NCBI GenBank assembly: GCA_945867245.1
Contig: CAMBHQ010000003.1
Span: forward strand, 1-21,395
Reading direction: 5' to 3'
DNA from: an uncultured Porphyromonas sp.
Lineage (GTDB): Bacteria > Bacteroidota > Bacteroidia > Bacteroidales > Porphyromonadaceae
Length of the DNA: 21,395 nucleotides
Part shown: in pieces, positions 1 through 6,971 of the stretch
How positions within the stretch are numbered: position 1 is the first letter of the stretch
How the letters are laid out: every line of letters starts with the position of its first letter
Position numbers and translations under genes: made by a program
The notes under the pieces: generated by a model
Seen by the model: the letters and a program-made list of their open reading frames with translations, nothing else
Database searches by the model: none
What the model was told of the DNA's origin: nothing

Positions 1-990
1 GAGGTTAAACGCCTTATATTGCAGGAAGAGGAGAAAGAGCGACGCTATAAGACTCTTATTCAGCAAGCGAATGAACAAGAGCAACAAGCGAACTATGCCT
101 CTGCTCTGGAGTATTATCGTATAGCTTTGTTAGAAGCTAACGATCCTAGCTATGTGAGCGAACGTATCGAGAAGATTTCGGAGATGCTAGAGCTAGATAG
201 ACAAGCTCAGGCCTACCTAGACCGAGCAAGGATATTCCTAGAGAGTAAGGCTTATCAGGCAGCTGAGCAAGAGTTACAGAAGGCCCAGCTGTCGATTCCT
301 CGAGAGCATAAAAGCCGAGGAATGATTGATGAACTGACGGCGGAGGTGCGCTTACGCATAGAGGAATTATCTCTAGCAGAGGAACGTTTAGCGGGATTAA
401 GAAAGCTCTATACTCAGAGAAAGCTCAAGCAAGACTATGAGGAGGCTCTGCAATATTTACAGGAACTTATTGGCTTAGATGACACCAATAGTCAGCACTG
501 GTTGGAGGAGCAGCTGGCACTAACAGAGCTCCTTGAGAAACAAAGAAAGCAGCAAGCCGAGATACAGAAAAAACTAAATGATGCTCGCAATGCTCTATTC
601 GATGATAGGTGGGAGCAAGCAATGCTCCTTTGCCGAGAGATACTCGCCCTTGGTGAGCAGGAGGAGGCAAGCTCGCTTATGGAGCGTGCTTGCCAGAAGC
701 AACGGCGAGTTCTATATGACGAGATCGTTAAGCTAGCCAATCAAGGAGATACTTCTATTGCTGAGCATAAGTTGAAAGAGTATCAAGCTCAATACCCCGA
801 TGCCGATAGTGAGGTTAAGCAGCTAAGAAAGACCTTGTTTGCGATATCTCAGCATAAACCCGAGGTCGGGAGTAAGACGCCTTTGCCCCCCAAAAAGGAG
901 GGGGATGACTTCTTTGGTTCGCATTCGAGATCTAGGGCGGTCCCTCCGAGCTCCACTCGAAACACTCCAAAGGACAGTTTTTTTGACTAA
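1..990 (+). CDS. TPR-like/coiled-coil repeat protein, 5' truncated by window edge
   Basis: The frame is open from base 1 (E-V-K-R-L-I-L-Q...), so the true start lies upstream; the TTG at 19 is only an internal possible start. The visible part is 329 residues, very rich in Glu, Gln, Lys and Leu. It has about five helix-turn-helix units of roughly 34 residues that resemble degenerate TPRs, for example around YASALEYYRIALLEAN, KAYQAAEQELQKAQL, DYEEALQYLQELIGL and DRWEQAMLLCREILAL. No signal peptide is visible. The last 45 residues are low complexity and proline/serine rich, with two similar acidic-aromatic motifs, GDDFFGS and KDSFFD at the very C-terminus. Such proteins are usually cytoplasmic scaffolds; that role is inferred. 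The next gene, of the TerD family, starts 83 nt downstream on the same strand, and no TAnnTTTG box lies between them, which suggests cotranscription. No catalytic motif is seen. Confidence 0.8.
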   Translation, partial: EVKRLILQEEEKERRYKTLIQQANEQEQQANYASALEYYRIALLEANDPSYVSERIEKISEMLELDRQAQAYLDRARIFLESKAYQAAEQELQKAQLSIPREHKSRGMIDELTAEVRLRIEELSLAEERLAGLRKLYTQRKLKQDYEEALQYLQELIGLDDTNSQHWLEEQLALTELLEKQRKQQAEIQKKLNDARNALFDDRWEQAMLLCREILALGEQEEASSLMERACQKQRRVLYDEIVKLANQGDTSIAEHKLKEYQAQYPDADSEVKQLRKTLFAISQHKPEVGSKTPLPPKKEGDDFFGSHSRSRAVPPSSTRNTPKDSFFD

Positions 991-1073
991 TAGTCTAGAG
1001 CGCCCTAGAGAATGGGCCGAGACAATAAAGCGCTATATAATGTCTAACCATATAAACTTAATAAATACATATT

Positions 1074-1670
1074 ATGGCAGAAGTTACACTAAAAAAGAAA
1101 ATCACATTGCGTCGTAAGGTAAACGCACAGGACGAGGTTAAGGTTGCTTTCTCGTTTAGCAACCGCCTCAAGGTAAAACTCCTCTGGAGTTCGGAGACTG
1201 ACCTAGATCTCTGTCTGTTCTTCAAACGAAAGGATGGCGAGGTCGGTGGCGTCTTCTCAGACGGCTATCGAGGGCGTAAAAAAGACCTCGGTACACTAGA
1301 GGACTTCCCCTATATGCAGCACCTAGGGGATGACCCCGAGCCAACTGGAGGGAACGAGGCTGTTGAGCAGATCAACATCGCAGACCTGAGCCAAATCGAG
1401 ACTGCCTATGTCTGCATCGTTAACTACAATGCTGCTTTGGAGGGTGAAGATGTTACCTATGCTGAGGAAGGTGGACGCGTTGAGCTAGTGAGCGACTCTG
1501 GGGACTACCTAGAGGTACTAGCAGACTCTAAGGAGACTGGGCATATTTACCTCGTCTGCTCTATTGTCAATAAGGGAGGACAGTACGACCTTGTGAATGA
1601 GAGCCAAGTGATGGATCTTGGGACAGCCTTCGATAAGATCCCAGGCTTTGCTCTCATCACTAATAGCTAG
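1074..1670 (+). CDS. TerD-family (tellurium-resistance/stress domain) protein
   Basis: This 198-residue protein has no signal peptide and is probably cytoplasmic. The TerD fold is suggested by a core strand TDLDLCLFFKRKDG, an acidic GDD-x-E-x-TGGNEAVEQINIADL segment resembling the TerD Ca2+-binding loop (GDD..GEGDGDDE.I.VDL), and the following IETAYVCIVNYNAA strand. TerD-domain proteins bind calcium and belong to stress and envelope-surveillance complexes, often with vWA, kinase or phosphatase partners. The N-terminus MAEVTLKKKITLRRK is highly basic and is nearly repeated at the start of the next protein. The gene ends 6 nt before that one, so the two are translationally close. The sequence is divergent from classical TerD/TerZ, so the family call is good but specific tellurite resistance is not supported. 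ATG at 1074 is the first start in frame and follows an A/T-rich leader, as usual for Bacteroidota. Confidence 0.75.
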   Translation: MAEVTLKKKITLRRKVNAQDEVKVAFSFSNRLKVKLLWSSETDLDLCLFFKRKDGEVGGVFSDGYRGRKKDLGTLEDFPYMQHLGDDPEPTGGNEAVEQINIADLSQIETAYVCIVNYNAALEGEDVTYAEEGGRVELVSDSGDYLEVLADSKETGHIYLVCSIVNKGGQYDLVNESQVMDLGTAFDKIPGFALITNS

Positions 1671-1676
1671 TATGTT

Positions 1677-2594
1677 ATGGTTAGTCTAAAGCGTAAAGTT
1701 ACTTTACGTCGCAAAGCGCCAGTAGGGACGGCATCTACACCTCCATCCACTCCTAGCTCTGGGGCTTCTTCTGGTCGCCGATGGGCTTGGGGCGTTGGTC
1801 TTGGTCTGCTTCTAGTGGGAGGCTTGGTCTATAGCTTTGGACTGAAATCGGATAAATCAAGCGAAGTCCTTACGGTCGAGGCTCAGGACAAAATTGAAAG
1901 CTTGAATGTTGATAGTCTCCTAAAGACGGAGCTCGGTCTCAGTAAGCAACAGATTGCAACGGTCGTGGAGTATATGCGCAAGGACTCTCTTTTCCTGAGT
2001 TTGTCTAGCGCTAAGGGATTGGTAGCGACTCAAGTTACGGAGCAAACAGTTTCTGACCTATGGCGCGATCTCGAGGCGGCAGTTATAGCGGAGGCTGGAA
2101 AGCGTCTAGCCTTGACTCCCGAGCAACTGGCGGTAAGCAGGCTTTATCGAACCTATTTAACCACTCAGGCTACGGGGACTATAACAGAGGGGAGCTCTCA
2201 GGAGTCGCCTGCAGATTCGCTATCTACGACACAAAGTAGAGCTACAGAACATTCTACGAAGCAAGAGCCATCGAGACGATCTGAGACTCAGATCAGCTCT
2301 ACCTCCTGTTTCTTCCTATTCAATAGTGCGCAGCCATCAGATGTCCAGAGTCTTAAATCTTGGGCTCAGAGGCTTAAGGATAGCTCGGTACATATCACGA
2401 TCACTTCTTATGCCGATGTTACAGGGGAGAGTGGGTACAATCTAGAACTTAGCAGGCATCGTGCCGAAGGTGTTCGCCAAATTCTCCTCTCTGAAGGGAT
2501 AGCTGCCGAACGTATTTCTCTCAAGGCTATGGGAGAAACAGACCGCTTCGGTGCGAAGTCTCAAAATAGGCGTGCTGACCTAGTATTAAACTAA
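1677..2594 (+). CDS. Single-pass inner-membrane protein with periplasmic OmpA-like domain
   Basis: A 305-residue protein. Residues 1-35 form a basic, Pro/Ser/Thr-rich tail beginning MVSLKRKVTLRRK. Residues about 36-55 (WAWGVGLGLLLVGGLVYSFG) are one transmembrane helix, followed by a helical region (about 65-165), a Ser/Thr/Glu linker (about 168-205) and a C-terminal OmpA/MotB-like domain (about 208-305). That domain has the features SYADVTGESGYN-LELSRHRAEGVRQIL, a Gly-Glu-Thr-Asp turn and terminal NRRADLVL. OmpA-like domains bind the meso-DAP of peptidoglycan. There is no signal peptidase or lipobox site, so the helix probably acts as an anchor with the N-terminus in the cytoplasm, unlike typical outer-membrane OmpA proteins. 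The N-terminal motif matches the TerD protein 6 nt upstream, which suggests that both dock on a common partner (inference). It is the last gene before the terminator at 2627. Confidence 0.8.
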   Translation: MVSLKRKVTLRRKAPVGTASTPPSTPSSGASSGRRWAWGVGLGLLLVGGLVYSFGLKSDKSSEVLTVEAQDKIESLNVDSLLKTELGLSKQQIATVVEYMRKDSLFLSLSSAKGLVATQVTEQTVSDLWRDLEAAVIAEAGKRLALTPEQLAVSRLYRTYLTTQATGTITEGSSQESPADSLSTTQSRATEHSTKQEPSRRSETQISSTSCFFLFNSAQPSDVQSLKSWAQRLKDSSVHITITSYADVTGESGYNLELSRHRAEGVRQILLSEGIAAERISLKAMGETDRFGAKSQNRRADLVLN

Positions 2595-2626
2595 ATCTAT
2601 AGAAGCAAATCCTTGTTTCTAAGCAG

Positions 2627-2669
2627 TTAGACAGCCAACAAGAAAGAGTCTTGTTGGCTGTCTAATTTT
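2627..2669 (+). terminator. Rho-independent terminator after the TerD/OmpA cassette
   Basis: A perfect 17-bp inverted repeat (2627-2643 with 2649-2665, AAGAG loop) is followed by TTTT at 2666-2669. It lies 32 nt after the OmpA-domain stop codon and closes the cassette. Confidence 0.9.
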
Positions 2670-2851
2670 ATCCAATTCCTTATTATTGGTGTCCTAATAG
2701 TATACTAGGTAGTGTCCGAAAATGTGGTAGGGCTGACGCACTAAAAGTCATTGGCTTTGTATTTCGAGAAAAGCGCCAAGTGGCACTGCCTATAGAGCGG
2801 GCATATACGTCGTGGCTAGCTAGACCTCGGTGTACGAGTTTTACTGGTCTC

Positions 2852-2902
2852 GCTAGTATCCCTAGTGTCCCTAGTCTCACTAGGCCCACTAGGGATACTA
2901 GC
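2852..2902. repeat. 51-nt nested inverted repeat rich in CTAG
   Basis: The outer arms GCTAGTATCCCTAGT (2852-2866) and ACTAGGGATACTAGC (2888-2902) are perfect 15-bp complements. Within the loop, CCTAGT (2870-2875) and ACTAGG (2879-2884) pair again around a CTC triloop. The result is a long, almost continuous hairpin with one small internal loop. No U-tract follows on either strand, so it does not look like an ordinary terminator. Confidence 0.85.
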
Positions 2903-3036
2903 ATATCTAGCCACCGACCACTGCCCACCGCCCACCGACCACTGCATATCTAGCCACTGACCACTGCATACTAGCCACTAGGCACCGCCCCACTGACCAC
3001 TGCGGGCTCTGCCCGCCCCATTGACCACTAGCCCAC
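2903..3036. repeat. Heptamer repeat block A (right-arm type)
   Basis: Degenerate 7-bp units of the CCACTGA/CCACTGC/ATACTAG kind run from the hairpin to the nupG promoter. They include GCGGGCTCTGCCCGC at 3002-3016, a 6-bp stem with a TCT loop. Unlike the other blocks, it has no opposite-orientation left arm and no TTGCTGGCGCACGC core. Confidence 0.85.
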
Positions 3037-3054
3037 TATAAAACATTATCTTTG
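3021..3054 (+). promoter_or_regulatory. Probable nupG promoter (TTG-N23-TATCTTTG)
   Basis: A -7 box TATCTTTG lies at 3047-3054, and a -33 type TTG at 3021-3023, 23 nt upstream. The ATG of nupG follows at 3083. The TTG sits inside repeat block A, where one unit reads ATTGACC instead of the usual ACTGACC or ACCGACC. Confidence 0.65.
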
Positions 3055-3082
3055 TCCCTTAGGTAAACAACTATTTAGACAG

Positions 3083-4336
3083 ATGAATAGCAATATCAAG
3101 CTACGCCTAACGGTGATGAACTTCCTAGAGTTCGCCGTCTGGGGCGCTTACCTCACCTCTATGGGCCGATACTTGGCTGGGGCTGGGATGGCTACAGAGA
3201 TTGGGTCTTTTTATGCGATGCAGGGGATTGTGTCGCTCTTTATGCCTGCGCTGATGGGTATTGTGGCGGACCGATGGATACCCGCACAGCGCCTGCTGGG
3301 GCTATGCCATATGGTGGCGGGCCTACTGATGATAGGCGCTTGGTGGTACACGGGGCAGGAGGGCTTCTCGCCCACTGGGCTCTTTGCCTTGTACACGCTT
3401 AGTGTGGCCTTCTATATGCCTACGCTGGCGCTATCCAACTCGGTGGCTTATACCGTGCTCGAGCAGAGTGGCGAGGACCTTATCAAGGCCTTCCCCCCGA
3501 TACGTGTCTTCGGTACGGTGGGCTTCATCTGTATGATGCTGGTGGTGAGCTTCCTCGGGCTGGAGTCTACGAGCGGTCAGTTCCTCGCCTCGGGGCTGGT
3601 GGGCTTGCTGCTCTTCGGCTATACCTTCACGCTGCCGCACTGCCCTACCTCGCCTGCGGGTGAGAGCAAGGGGCTGGTAGAGGCGCTGGGCTTGAGGGCT
3701 TTCACGCTCTTTCGTCAGCCCAAGATGGCGCTCTTTTTCGTCTTCTCTATGTTGCTCGGGGTGAGCCTACAGATAACGAACGGCTTCGCTAATCCCTTCC
3801 TCGGGGACTTCGGGGGGATAGCGGAGTATGCCGATACCTTCGGGGTGAAGTATAGCAATGTGCTAATCGCCCTCTCACAGGCCTCCGAGACGCTGTGTAT
3901 CCTGCTGATACCCTTTGCGCTCAAGCGCTTCGGCATACGTAATGTGATGCTGATAGCGATGCTAGCCTGGGCGCTGCGCTTCGGCTTCCTCGGTCTGGGT
4001 AACCCTGGCGATGGCGTCTGGCTCTTCCTGCTGAGCATGCTGGTGTATGGGGTGGCCTTTGACTTCTTTAATGTCTCGGGTTCGCTCTTTGTGGACAAGG
4101 AGACGGATGCGGGCATTCGCTCTAGTGCGCAGGGCTTGTTTATGATCATGACCAATGGCATAGGGGCGACGATAGGTTCGCTGGCAGCCGGGGCTGTAAC
4201 AAATCACTTTGTACAGTCTCAGACGGATGCTATGGCACGTATGGCGGGCTGGCAGACCTCGTGGTTTATCTTCGCTGGCTACGCCCTCGTGATGGCTGTC
4301 CTCTTCGCGTTGGTGTTTAGGTACAAGGATAGGTGA
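3083..4336 (+). CDS. nupG: NupG-family nucleoside:H+ symporter (MFS)
   Basis: A 417-residue inner-membrane protein, the usual length for NupG/XapB permeases (about 418), with roughly 12 hydrophobic segments. From memory it aligns along its whole length with E. coli NupG: an N-terminal MNFLEFAVWGAYLTSMGRYL segment, FMPALMGIVADRWIPAQ, YMPTLALSNSVAY, FPPIRVFGTVGFI, FFVFSMLLGVSLQITN, a long SQASETLCILLIPF helix, YGVAFDFFNVSGSLFVDKE and SAQGLFMIMTNGIGATIG. The predicted role is proton-driven uptake of purine and pyrimidine nucleosides. It has its own promoter just upstream. Its TGA stop (4334-4336) is the first three bases of the heptamer TGATCAG that opens repeat block B. Substrate range cannot be told from sequence alone. 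Confidence 0.93.
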   Translation: MNSNIKLRLTVMNFLEFAVWGAYLTSMGRYLAGAGMATEIGSFYAMQGIVSLFMPALMGIVADRWIPAQRLLGLCHMVAGLLMIGAWWYTGQEGFSPTGLFALYTLSVAFYMPTLALSNSVAYTVLEQSGEDLIKAFPPIRVFGTVGFICMMLVVSFLGLESTSGQFLASGLVGLLLFGYTFTLPHCPTSPAGESKGLVEALGLRAFTLFRQPKMALFFVFSMLLGVSLQITNGFANPFLGDFGGIAEYADTFGVKYSNVLIALSQASETLCILLIPFALKRFGIRNVMLIAMLAWALRFGFLGLGNPGDGVWLFLLSMLVYGVAFDFFNVSGSLFVDKETDAGIRSSAQGLFMIMTNGIGATIGSLAAGAVTNHFVQSQTDAMARMAGWQTSWFIFAGYALVMAVLFALVFRYKDR

Positions 4337-4455
4337 TCAGTGGTCGGTGGTCAGTGGTCAGTGGTCAGTGGTCAGTTGCTGGCGCACGCTACCGACCACT
4401 GCATACTAGCCACTGACCACTGCATACTGCTCACTGCGGGCTCCGCCCGCTAATC
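4334..4455. repeat. Heptamer repeat block B
   Basis: The left arm (4334-4375) is TGATCAG, TGGTCGG, then four TGGTCAG units. The core TTGCTGGCGCACGCT lies at 4376-4390. The right arm has reverse-complement units (CTGACCA, CTGCATA, CTAGCCA) to about 4435, then the hairpin GCGGGCTCCGCCCGC at 4436-4450. The two arms could fold back on each other in the nupG transcript. The block fills almost the whole gap between nupG and the next gene. Confidence 0.9.
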
Positions 4456-4467
4456 ACCGATAAAACC

Positions 4468-4833
4468 ATGAAAGTCCTCTCATATCAGGAGCTGCAAGTA
4501 TGGCAAAAGGCTATGCAGTGTACGGTAGAACTTTATGCGCTTGTTAAGCGTTTACCTATAGATGAGCGTTACGGCTTGTCAGATCAGATGAGGAGAGCTG
4601 CCCTATCGATACCCTCTAATATTGCTGAGGGTGCAGAGCGCAACTCAACCAAAGAGTTTGTACGTTTTATCTACGTGGCACAGGGCTCTCGTGCAGAGCT
4701 GGAGACGCAATTGCTACTATGTGAGCGAGTGGGTTATCTCTCTGAAACCGAGATACGGCCTATCCTAGGGGGCTTAGCCGAGATTGGTCGTATGTTGCAT
4801 GCCTTAGCGCGTAGGTTAGGGGGCAGTGGCTAG
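4468..4833 (+). CDS. Four-helix-bundle protein (23S intervening-sequence/Avd-like)
   Basis: A 121-residue protein that matches the four-helix-bundle family (TIGR02436, S23 intervening-sequence protein). Hallmarks are the start YQELQVWQKAMQ, the central DQMRRAALSIPSNIAEGAERNSTKEFVRFIYVAQGSRAELETQL block and a final helix LGGLAEIGRMLHALARRL. The fold is a pentamer-forming helical bundle known from proteins encoded in 23S rRNA intervening sequences, and it is related to Avd of diversity-generating retroelements. No reverse transcriptase or rRNA is seen here, so its function is unknown. The last codons (GGC AGT GGC TAG, giving GSG-stop) already belong to repeat block C. Near-identical repeats lie on both sides of the gene, which suggests that gene and repeats may be linked. 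No TAnnTTTG promoter is seen in the upstream gap. Confidence 0.9.
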   Translation: MKVLSYQELQVWQKAMQCTVELYALVKRLPIDERYGLSDQMRRAALSIPSNIAEGAERNSTKEFVRFIYVAQGSRAELETQLLLCERVGYLSETEIRPILGGLAEIGRMLHALARRLGGSG

Positions 4834-4923
4834 TGATTAGTGATTGGTGATCGGTTGCTGGCGCACGCCACCGACCACTGCATACTGACCACTGACCACT
4901 GCATACTGACCACTGACCACTTA
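4822..4923. repeat. Heptamer repeat block C
   Basis: The block starts inside the last codons of the four-helix-bundle gene and ends at the ATG of the ABC exporter. It has a left arm of TAGTGAT/TGGTGAT-type units, the core TTGCTGGCGCACGCC at 4855-4869, where TGGCG-CA-CGCCA forms a small apical hairpin, and a right arm of CTGACCA and CTGCATA units. It lacks the GCGGGC hairpin. Translating it in frame with the ABC gene gives the low-complexity stretch TDHCILTTDHCILTTDH. Confidence 0.9.
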
Positions 4924-6780
4924 ATGAACGACCTATTCCGATTTATACGGCGCTTCGTGCCGCCCTACCGCTGGTATCTGGTACTGAGCGTTGTCGCCAA
5001 TATCCTCAGCGCTATCCTCAACCTACTGGCCTTCTCGCTGGTGATGCCGATACTGGAGATACTCTTCGGTATCAAGGAGCGTGTGGATAGCCTGATGAGC
5101 CTCGAGGGCCTTAGCTGGATGCGCATTGCCGACTGGCGAGAGCTCGTACAGGTGCTCAACAACAACTTCTCCTACTACGTCGGACGCCTAGCCGAGGAGC
5201 AAGGGATGTCCCATACGCTGATGCTGCTAGGGCTGTACCTCGTGGTGATGACAGGGCTCAAGGTAGGGGCTACCTACCTCGGCTTCTACGCTATGATACC
5301 CATCCGTACAGGCGTAGTACGGGATATACGTGTAGCCATCTACCGCAAGCTACTCGAGCTACCACTCGGCTTCTTCTCTAGCGAGCGCAAGGGCGATATC
5401 CTAGCACGTATCACTGGGGACGTGGGCGAGGTGGAGAACTCCATCATGAGTACCCTCGATCTGATGCTCAAGAACCCCATTATGATTGTCCTGTACCTCG
5501 GGACGATGATTGCCATCAGCTGGGAGCTAACGCTCTTCGTCTTCTGCGTCCTGCCCGTGGCGGGCTTCGTGATGGGGCGTGTGGGCAAGACGCTCAAGCG
5601 GGACAGCCTAGAGGTGCAGAACCTCTGGGGCGAGGTGATGAGTATGATCGAGGAGACCCTCAGCGGACTGCGTATCATCAAGGCCTTCACGAGCGAGCGC
5701 TGGATGAAAGCCCGCTTCCTAGAGGGTAACGACCGCCACCGACGTAGCCTGATGCAGCTCTTCCGACGACAACAGCTGGCGCATCCGATGAGCGAATTTC
5801 TCGGTACTGCCACCATCGCTATCGTATTGTGGTACGGGGGCTTGCTTATTGTCAGTGGCTCGGGAGGCATTACAGCCCCTACCTTCATCTACTATCTGGT
5901 GATTTTCTACAGCCTCATCAACCCGCTCAAGGACCTCTCCAAAGGCTTCTATACCATCCGCAAGGGTATGGGTTCTATGGAGCGTATCGACCGTCTGATG
6001 CTGGCCGAGAACCCTATCCAAGAGCCTGCCGAACCTAAGCCCCTGCGCTTCGAGGAGGCTATCGAACTGCGTGGGGTCAGCTTCCGCTATGGCGAGCGCT
6101 GGGTGCTGCGCGATATCAACCTAAGGATACCCAAGGGGCAGACCGTGGCCCTAGTGGGGCAGAGCGGTAGTGGCAAGACGACGCTCGTGGACCTGATACC
6201 TCGCTTCTACGACGTCGAGGAGGGCGCTATCCTGCTCGATGGCGTGGATATACGCCAGCTGGATAGCCACGAGCTGCGCAGTATCATCGGCAACGTGAAC
6301 CAAGAGCCGATACTCTTCAACGATACCATTGCTAATAACATCTCCTTCGGGCACGATGCCCCACGGATAGAGGATATTAGGGAGGCAGCACGCATAGCCC
6401 ACGCCGAGGAATTTATCCTAGAGAAGCCCGAGGGCTACGAGGCCAACATTGGCGACCGCGGGACGAAGCTCTCCGGCGGTCAGCGTCAGCGCCTCTCCAT
6501 CGCCCGAGCCGTCTACAAGAATCCGCCGATAATGATTCTCGATGAGGCTACCAGTGCCCTCGACACCGCTAGCGAACGACTGGTGCAGGAGGCTCTGGAG
6601 CGTCTGATGCAGAACCGCACGACCATCGTGATAGCGCACCGCCTCTCGACGATTATCAATGCCGATATCATCTGCGTGATGCACGAGGGGCGTATCGTAG
6701 AGCAGGGCACGCATGCCGAGCTCCTAGCCCTCGGAGGATACTATACACAGCTACATAAGATGCAGTTGGCAAGCGAGTAG
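4924..6780 (+). CDS. MsbA-like ABC exporter (fused permease and ATPase)
   Basis: A 618-residue half-transporter expected to act as an inner-membrane homodimer. The N-terminal about 340 residues are a six-helix type 1 exporter domain, beginning MNDLFRFIRRFVPPYRWYLV. The ATPase domain has Walker A GQSGSGKTT near residue 412, signature LSGGQRQR near 516, Walker B IMILDEATSALD near 536 and the switch histidine in IAHRLST near 572. The arrangement fits MsbA/lipid-flippase exporters, although the substrate cannot be assigned. ATG 4924 is preferred over the in-frame ATG at 4840, because the extra 28 residues are translated repeat block C. The TAG stop begins the next repeat block. No TAnnTTTG box lies in block C, so the gene may depend on upstream transcription. 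Confidence 0.93.
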   Translation: MNDLFRFIRRFVPPYRWYLVLSVVANILSAILNLLAFSLVMPILEILFGIKERVDSLMSLEGLSWMRIADWRELVQVLNNNFSYYVGRLAEEQGMSHTLMLLGLYLVVMTGLKVGATYLGFYAMIPIRTGVVRDIRVAIYRKLLELPLGFFSSERKGDILARITGDVGEVENSIMSTLDLMLKNPIMIVLYLGTMIAISWELTLFVFCVLPVAGFVMGRVGKTLKRDSLEVQNLWGEVMSMIEETLSGLRIIKAFTSERWMKARFLEGNDRHRRSLMQLFRRQQLAHPMSEFLGTATIAIVLWYGGLLIVSGSGGITAPTFIYYLVIFYSLINPLKDLSKGFYTIRKGMGSMERIDRLMLAENPIQEPAEPKPLRFEEAIELRGVSFRYGERWVLRDINLRIPKGQTVALVGQSGSGKTTLVDLIPRFYDVEEGAILLDGVDIRQLDSHELRSIIGNVNQEPILFNDTIANNISFGHDAPRIEDIREAARIAHAEEFILEKPEGYEANIGDRGTKLSGGQRQRLSIARAVYKNPPIMILDEATSALDTASERLVQEALERLMQNRTTIVIAHRLSTIINADIICVMHEGRIVEQGTHAELLALGGYYTQLHKMQLASE

Positions 6781-6965
6781 TGGGCAGTGATCAGTATGCA
6801 GTGATCAGTGGTCAGTTGCTGGCACACGCTACCGACCACTGCCCACTAGCCACTGATTACTGATCACTGCGGGCTCTGCCCGCCACCACCGACCACTGCA
6901 CACTAGCCACTGCATACTAGCCACCGACCACTGCGGGCTCTGCCCGCCCCACCGACCACTAATAA
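6778..6965. repeat. Heptamer repeat block D (double right arm)
   Basis: The block starts at the ABC exporter stop (TAGTGGGCAGTGATCAG). It has a left arm, the variant core TTGCTGGCACACGCT at 6816-6830 and right-arm heptamers, with two copies of the hairpin GCGGGCTCTGCCCGC (6869-6883 and 6933-6947). The second half (about 6884-6965) repeats the right arm, as if duplicated. It ends a few bases before the next ATG (6972). Confidence 0.9.
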
Positions 6966-6971
6966 CTAATT

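Larger units (their letters stand above)
2670..3082. other. Gene-free spacer between OmpA cassette and nupG
   Basis: About 410 nt without a convincing gene. It holds, in order: about 180 nt of unassigned sequence (2670-2851), a 51-nt CTAG-rich hairpin (2852-2902), heptamer repeats (2903-3036) and the nupG promoter (3021-3054). A minus-strand reading frame across 2683-2928 runs through both the hairpin and the repeats and has no family-like features, so I treat it as chance. No transposase remnant was recognised. Confidence 0.6.

Noticed and set aside
839..1117. Plus-strand 92-codon frame overlapping the end of the TPR-like gene and the start of the TerD gene
   Set aside because: It is out of frame with two well-supported genes and runs through their junction; its composition is not protein-like.
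1074..1670. Calling the TerD-like gene a tellurite resistance determinant
   Set aside because: Only domain-level similarity is visible; TerB, TerC, TerZ and TelA partners are absent from the window.
2683..2928. Minus-strand 81-codon frame in the spacer before nupG
   Set aside because: It crosses the 51-nt hairpin and the start of the heptamer repeats, and its translation has no recognisable features.
4468..4833. Diversity-generating retroelement accessory protein (Avd)
   Set aside because: There is no reverse transcriptase, template repeat or variable repeat nearby; only the four-helix-bundle fold is shared.
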